This document shows positions 63,001 to 64,000 of a DNA stretch of 64,000 nt, piece after piece. The position numbers were made by a program, and so were the translations under genes. The DNA is taken from assembly GCF_001684965.1 (NCBI RefSeq), contig NZ_MAYG01000001.1, positions 3,348,001 through 3,412,000 of the forward strand, written 5' to 3'. Source of the stretch: Chryseobacterium arthrosphaerae (lineage in GTDB: Bacteria; Bacteroidota; Bacteroidia; Flavobacteriales; Weeksellaceae). The notes beneath the pieces were generated by a model. It ran no database searches and had not been told where the DNA came from. It worked only from the letters and a program-made list of their open reading frames with translations. Position 1 is the stretch's first letter. Every line of letters begins with the position of its first letter.

Positions 63001-63212
63001 ATGATTTCTCTTCATTACTGAATCCTAAAGGAATGGTAAAAGGTTTCACTGCTAATATTTCCGCCTATAACCTGGCCATGTGGAAAAAATCGAAAAATCT
63101 TTATTCCGATCCGGATTTCCAGATCAGATCAGGAAGAACGGATGATATCACGAATGACATACAGGATCCGTCAAGCAGATGGTTTGGAATAGGGTTTAAT
63201 CTTAAGTTTTAA
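60054..63212 (+). CDS. SusC/RagA family TonB-linked outer membrane transporter
   Basis: 1052 residues. Signal peptide to ~20 (LYITAQ). Residues ~22-100 form the carboxypeptidase-like beta-sandwich (VAISGNVKSESGTSVSGVNI, TTTTDENGNFTITANPKDI). A TonB-box-like EGVVITALGIAKKKEKIGYA, the plug (PSIGNLFSGQVAGLNVSNPTG, VFVIDGVIVDKEVFQ, SALYGSRGRYGAVLITTKSA) and a long barrel follow, ending WFGIGFNLKF. A susD gene follows after 19 bp, so the two form a transporter pair. Substrate unknown. Confidence 0.94.
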   Translation: MKKTLATFAVFLLPLYITAQEVAISGNVKSESGTSVSGVNITDKNTGKTTTTDENGNFTITANPKDILEFFAPDFSVYTVEVSSKRQYSIVLTKTHEKQIEGVVITALGIAKKKEKIGYATQEVGTKQFETITTPSIGNLFSGQVAGLNVSNPTGMQQAPQFTLRGNSNLVFVIDGVIVDKEVFQNLDPNNIENINVLKGATASALYGSRGRYGAVLITTKSAKKKGFSVEFSQNTMITGGFTNLPKTQTEYGNGSHGKYEFWDGADGGVNDGDMIWGPKFVPGLQIAQWNSPIRDKVTGQVIPWYGAVTDTQYNDKSRYERVPIDWTYHDNLKTFLKPAVINNNNFAISYRYNKDTYRLSGNFMNYDDRVPNSYLQKYGINFASENHLGEKLIFDTKFNYNQAFTPNIPNYDYNPSGHMYTILIWMGGDVDGRALKNHMWVPGKEGRSQANWNYAWYNNPWFGAEYYKNQNRTNIINAQTGLEYKATKDFSVKGKISIVENHVKRETLSPYSYFNYSAPRSGGYILKDNKTWNLNYDVLATYKKKISENFDIAINAGGSTFYYKNNINETSTDGLKIPEVYTFENSIGALKKYTYLKEKLIYSAYSTIDIGLYNAFFINISGRNDWSSTLPKANRSYFYPSASVSAVISNLVKLPESVNLLKLSASWAKVAYDFQPYSIRNYYLNNKGITFNGNPTFYYPTILNVENSLKPEQTKSYELGLSAGFLNNRITLDATYFRTLDYNNILEFPSAESSGFTSQYVNGNEYTTKGFEISLGLVPVKTADFTWKTLINWSTYEQKLTSIYNNMPNYKNIKLGERMDSYYDYTWQKSPDGKVILDAKSGMPTRANTPSNLRHFNPDWTFGFNNTFKYRKLSLNIGIDGSIGGVMRSQVVEKMWWGGKHPNSVAYRDLEYATPGTYYFVPDGVNYNPSTGLYTPHTKAISFQDWAQNYPYQARVTQDESEEFANVFDRTFIKLRSVTLEYDFSSLLNPKGMVKGFTANISAYNLAMWKKSKNLYSDPDFQIRSGRTDDITNDIQDPSSRWFGIGFNLKF

Positions 63213-63231
63213 TTAAAAGCACTTCAATACA

Positions 63232-64000
63232 ATGAAAAATAGTATATACACAAAAGGATTCAGTCGCAGAACGGCAAAAGCACTGATAAGAACGGTAATC
63301 GCTGCCGGATTTCTGTCATTGGCCTCCTGTGAGTCTAACCTTGATAAGATCAATGAAAACCCTAATGACCAGGCAAGCATTGATCCCAAATATCTTCTGA
63401 CTTATGCATCAAAAGAAACCTTCCAGGTGAACGGCGATAATATGTACGCTTCAAGAATGATGATCGGTACTGATGGAGAAAATACGTATCAGTACATGAA
63501 GTGGAATGATACTTCTTTTGAGGTCTATACGAAAGCGATTCTGAATACGGTAAAAATGATGCAGGAAGCTGAAAAGATCAATAATAAAAATTATATAGCG
63601 ATTGGCAAATTTTTAAGGGCTTATCATTTCTTCAATATCAGTTTGAAAGTGGGAAGCGCCCCATATTCGGAAGCCGTAAAAGGTGAATCCGGAATTACCC
63701 AGCCGAAGTACGACAGTCAGGAAGCCATCATGGCCGGAATTTTATCAGAGCTGAAAGAAGCCAATGACCTCATCAATACCAGTGATAAAATTGAAGGGGA
63801 TATTATCTTCAAAGGAGATGCTTCGAAATGGAAAAAGCTGATCAACTCCTTCCGCCTGAAAATCCTGATCACCCTTTCTAAAAAGACTACGGTAGGAAAC
63901 TATACTGTGGCTACAGAATTTGCATCTATTGCGGGAAGCCAGCCTCTGATGACTTCAATTGCCGATAACGGAGAGCTAAAATTTGCAGATGCTGCAGACA
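63232..64000 (+). CDS. SusD/RagB-like lipoprotein, 5' part (partial)
   Basis: The frame opens at ATG 63232 and is still open at the right edge (256 codons visible). The N-terminus (SIYTKGFSRRTAKALIRTV) leads into a lipoprotein signal with lipobox LASC (Cys33), then SNLDKINENPNDQASIDPKY, typical of the SusD-like_2 branch that also has ...NYIAIGKFLRAYHFFNI, KVGSAPYSEAVKGE and KWKKLINSFRLKILITLS. It is the partner lid of the SusC just upstream. Confidence 0.92.
   Translation, partial: MKNSIYTKGFSRRTAKALIRTVIAAGFLSLASCESNLDKINENPNDQASIDPKYLLTYASKETFQVNGDNMYASRMMIGTDGENTYQYMKWNDTSFEVYTKAILNTVKMMQEAEKINNKNYIAIGKFLRAYHFFNISLKVGSAPYSEAVKGESGITQPKYDSQEAIMAGILSELKEANDLINTSDKIEGDIIFKGDASKWKKLINSFRLKILITLSKKTTVGNYTVATEFASIAGSQPLMTSIADNGELKFADAAD

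Overview
The window reads as a chromosomal segment of a Bacteroidota bacterium of the Flavobacteriia, most likely a Chryseobacterium-type organism. The evidence is AT-rich DNA, T9SS type A and type B sorting domains, SusC/SusD pairs, paired SpvB-like and DUF6443-RHS proteins, a GG-leader bacteriocin-like peptide, type B ribosomal protein L31, and many copies of the Bacteroidota -7 promoter box TAnnTTTG. Shine-Dalgarno sequences are largely absent. Most operons end in strong hairpins. The genus is an inference from gene content; no marker gene was compared.

Layout. 0-8 kb: three tandem T9SS type B surface proteins (the first cut by the window edge) and a secreted beta-sandwich protein. 8-11 kb: three related small exported proteins of unknown function with trmB lodged among them. 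11-13 kb: the rplM-rpsI-rpsB operon, without tsf. 13-25 kb: DUF3667 membrane protein, fused acyl-CoA mutase IcmF, a Dph6-like ATP pyrophosphatase, a serine-hydrolase lipoprotein, a PadR/membrane-protein pair, a 2H phosphoesterase, an M64 peptidase with its lipoprotein neighbour, and ruvC. 25-35.4 kb: a T9SS-linked RHS polymorphic-toxin locus on the minus strand. 35.8-37.6 kb: DUF4407 membrane protein, a GG-leader peptide and a KTSC protein. 37.6-44.7 kb, mostly minus strand: guaB, an ECF sigma/anti-sigma operon with DUF4252 and DUF2807 envelope proteins, a GlmU-like protein and rpmE2. 44.8-49.2 kb: a beta-helix lipoprotein, a MazG-like pyrophosphohydrolase, aroA, and a small secreted-protein gene broken by an in-frame stop. 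49.3-57 kb: a PI-PLC lipoprotein, an unusual GDPD-like/alkaline phosphatase fusion, and a SusC/SusD pair. 57-64 kb: a short-chain dehydrogenase, an Omp85-like protein whose first codons come from a repeat element, and a second SusC/SusD pair cut by the right edge.

The most interesting region is the RHS locus. A T9SS-exported protein, a large SpvB-like protein and an RHS protein with a variable C-terminal tip are followed by an overlapping candidate immunity gene. Behind it lies a decayed array: a toxin-tail-like fragment, a frameshifted immunity-like gene, an intact orphan immunity-like gene, and an inverted scrap of an HTH regulator. This looks like a record of earlier toxin-immunity cassettes displaced from the expression position.

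Other notable points: apparently leaderless promoters at ruvC and the Dph6-like gene; a perfect 15-bp palindrome in the leader of the sigma-factor operon; a phosphodiesterase/phosphatase/SusCD cluster that may serve phosphate scavenging; and several families of short dispersed repeats, some of which have entered coding sequence.
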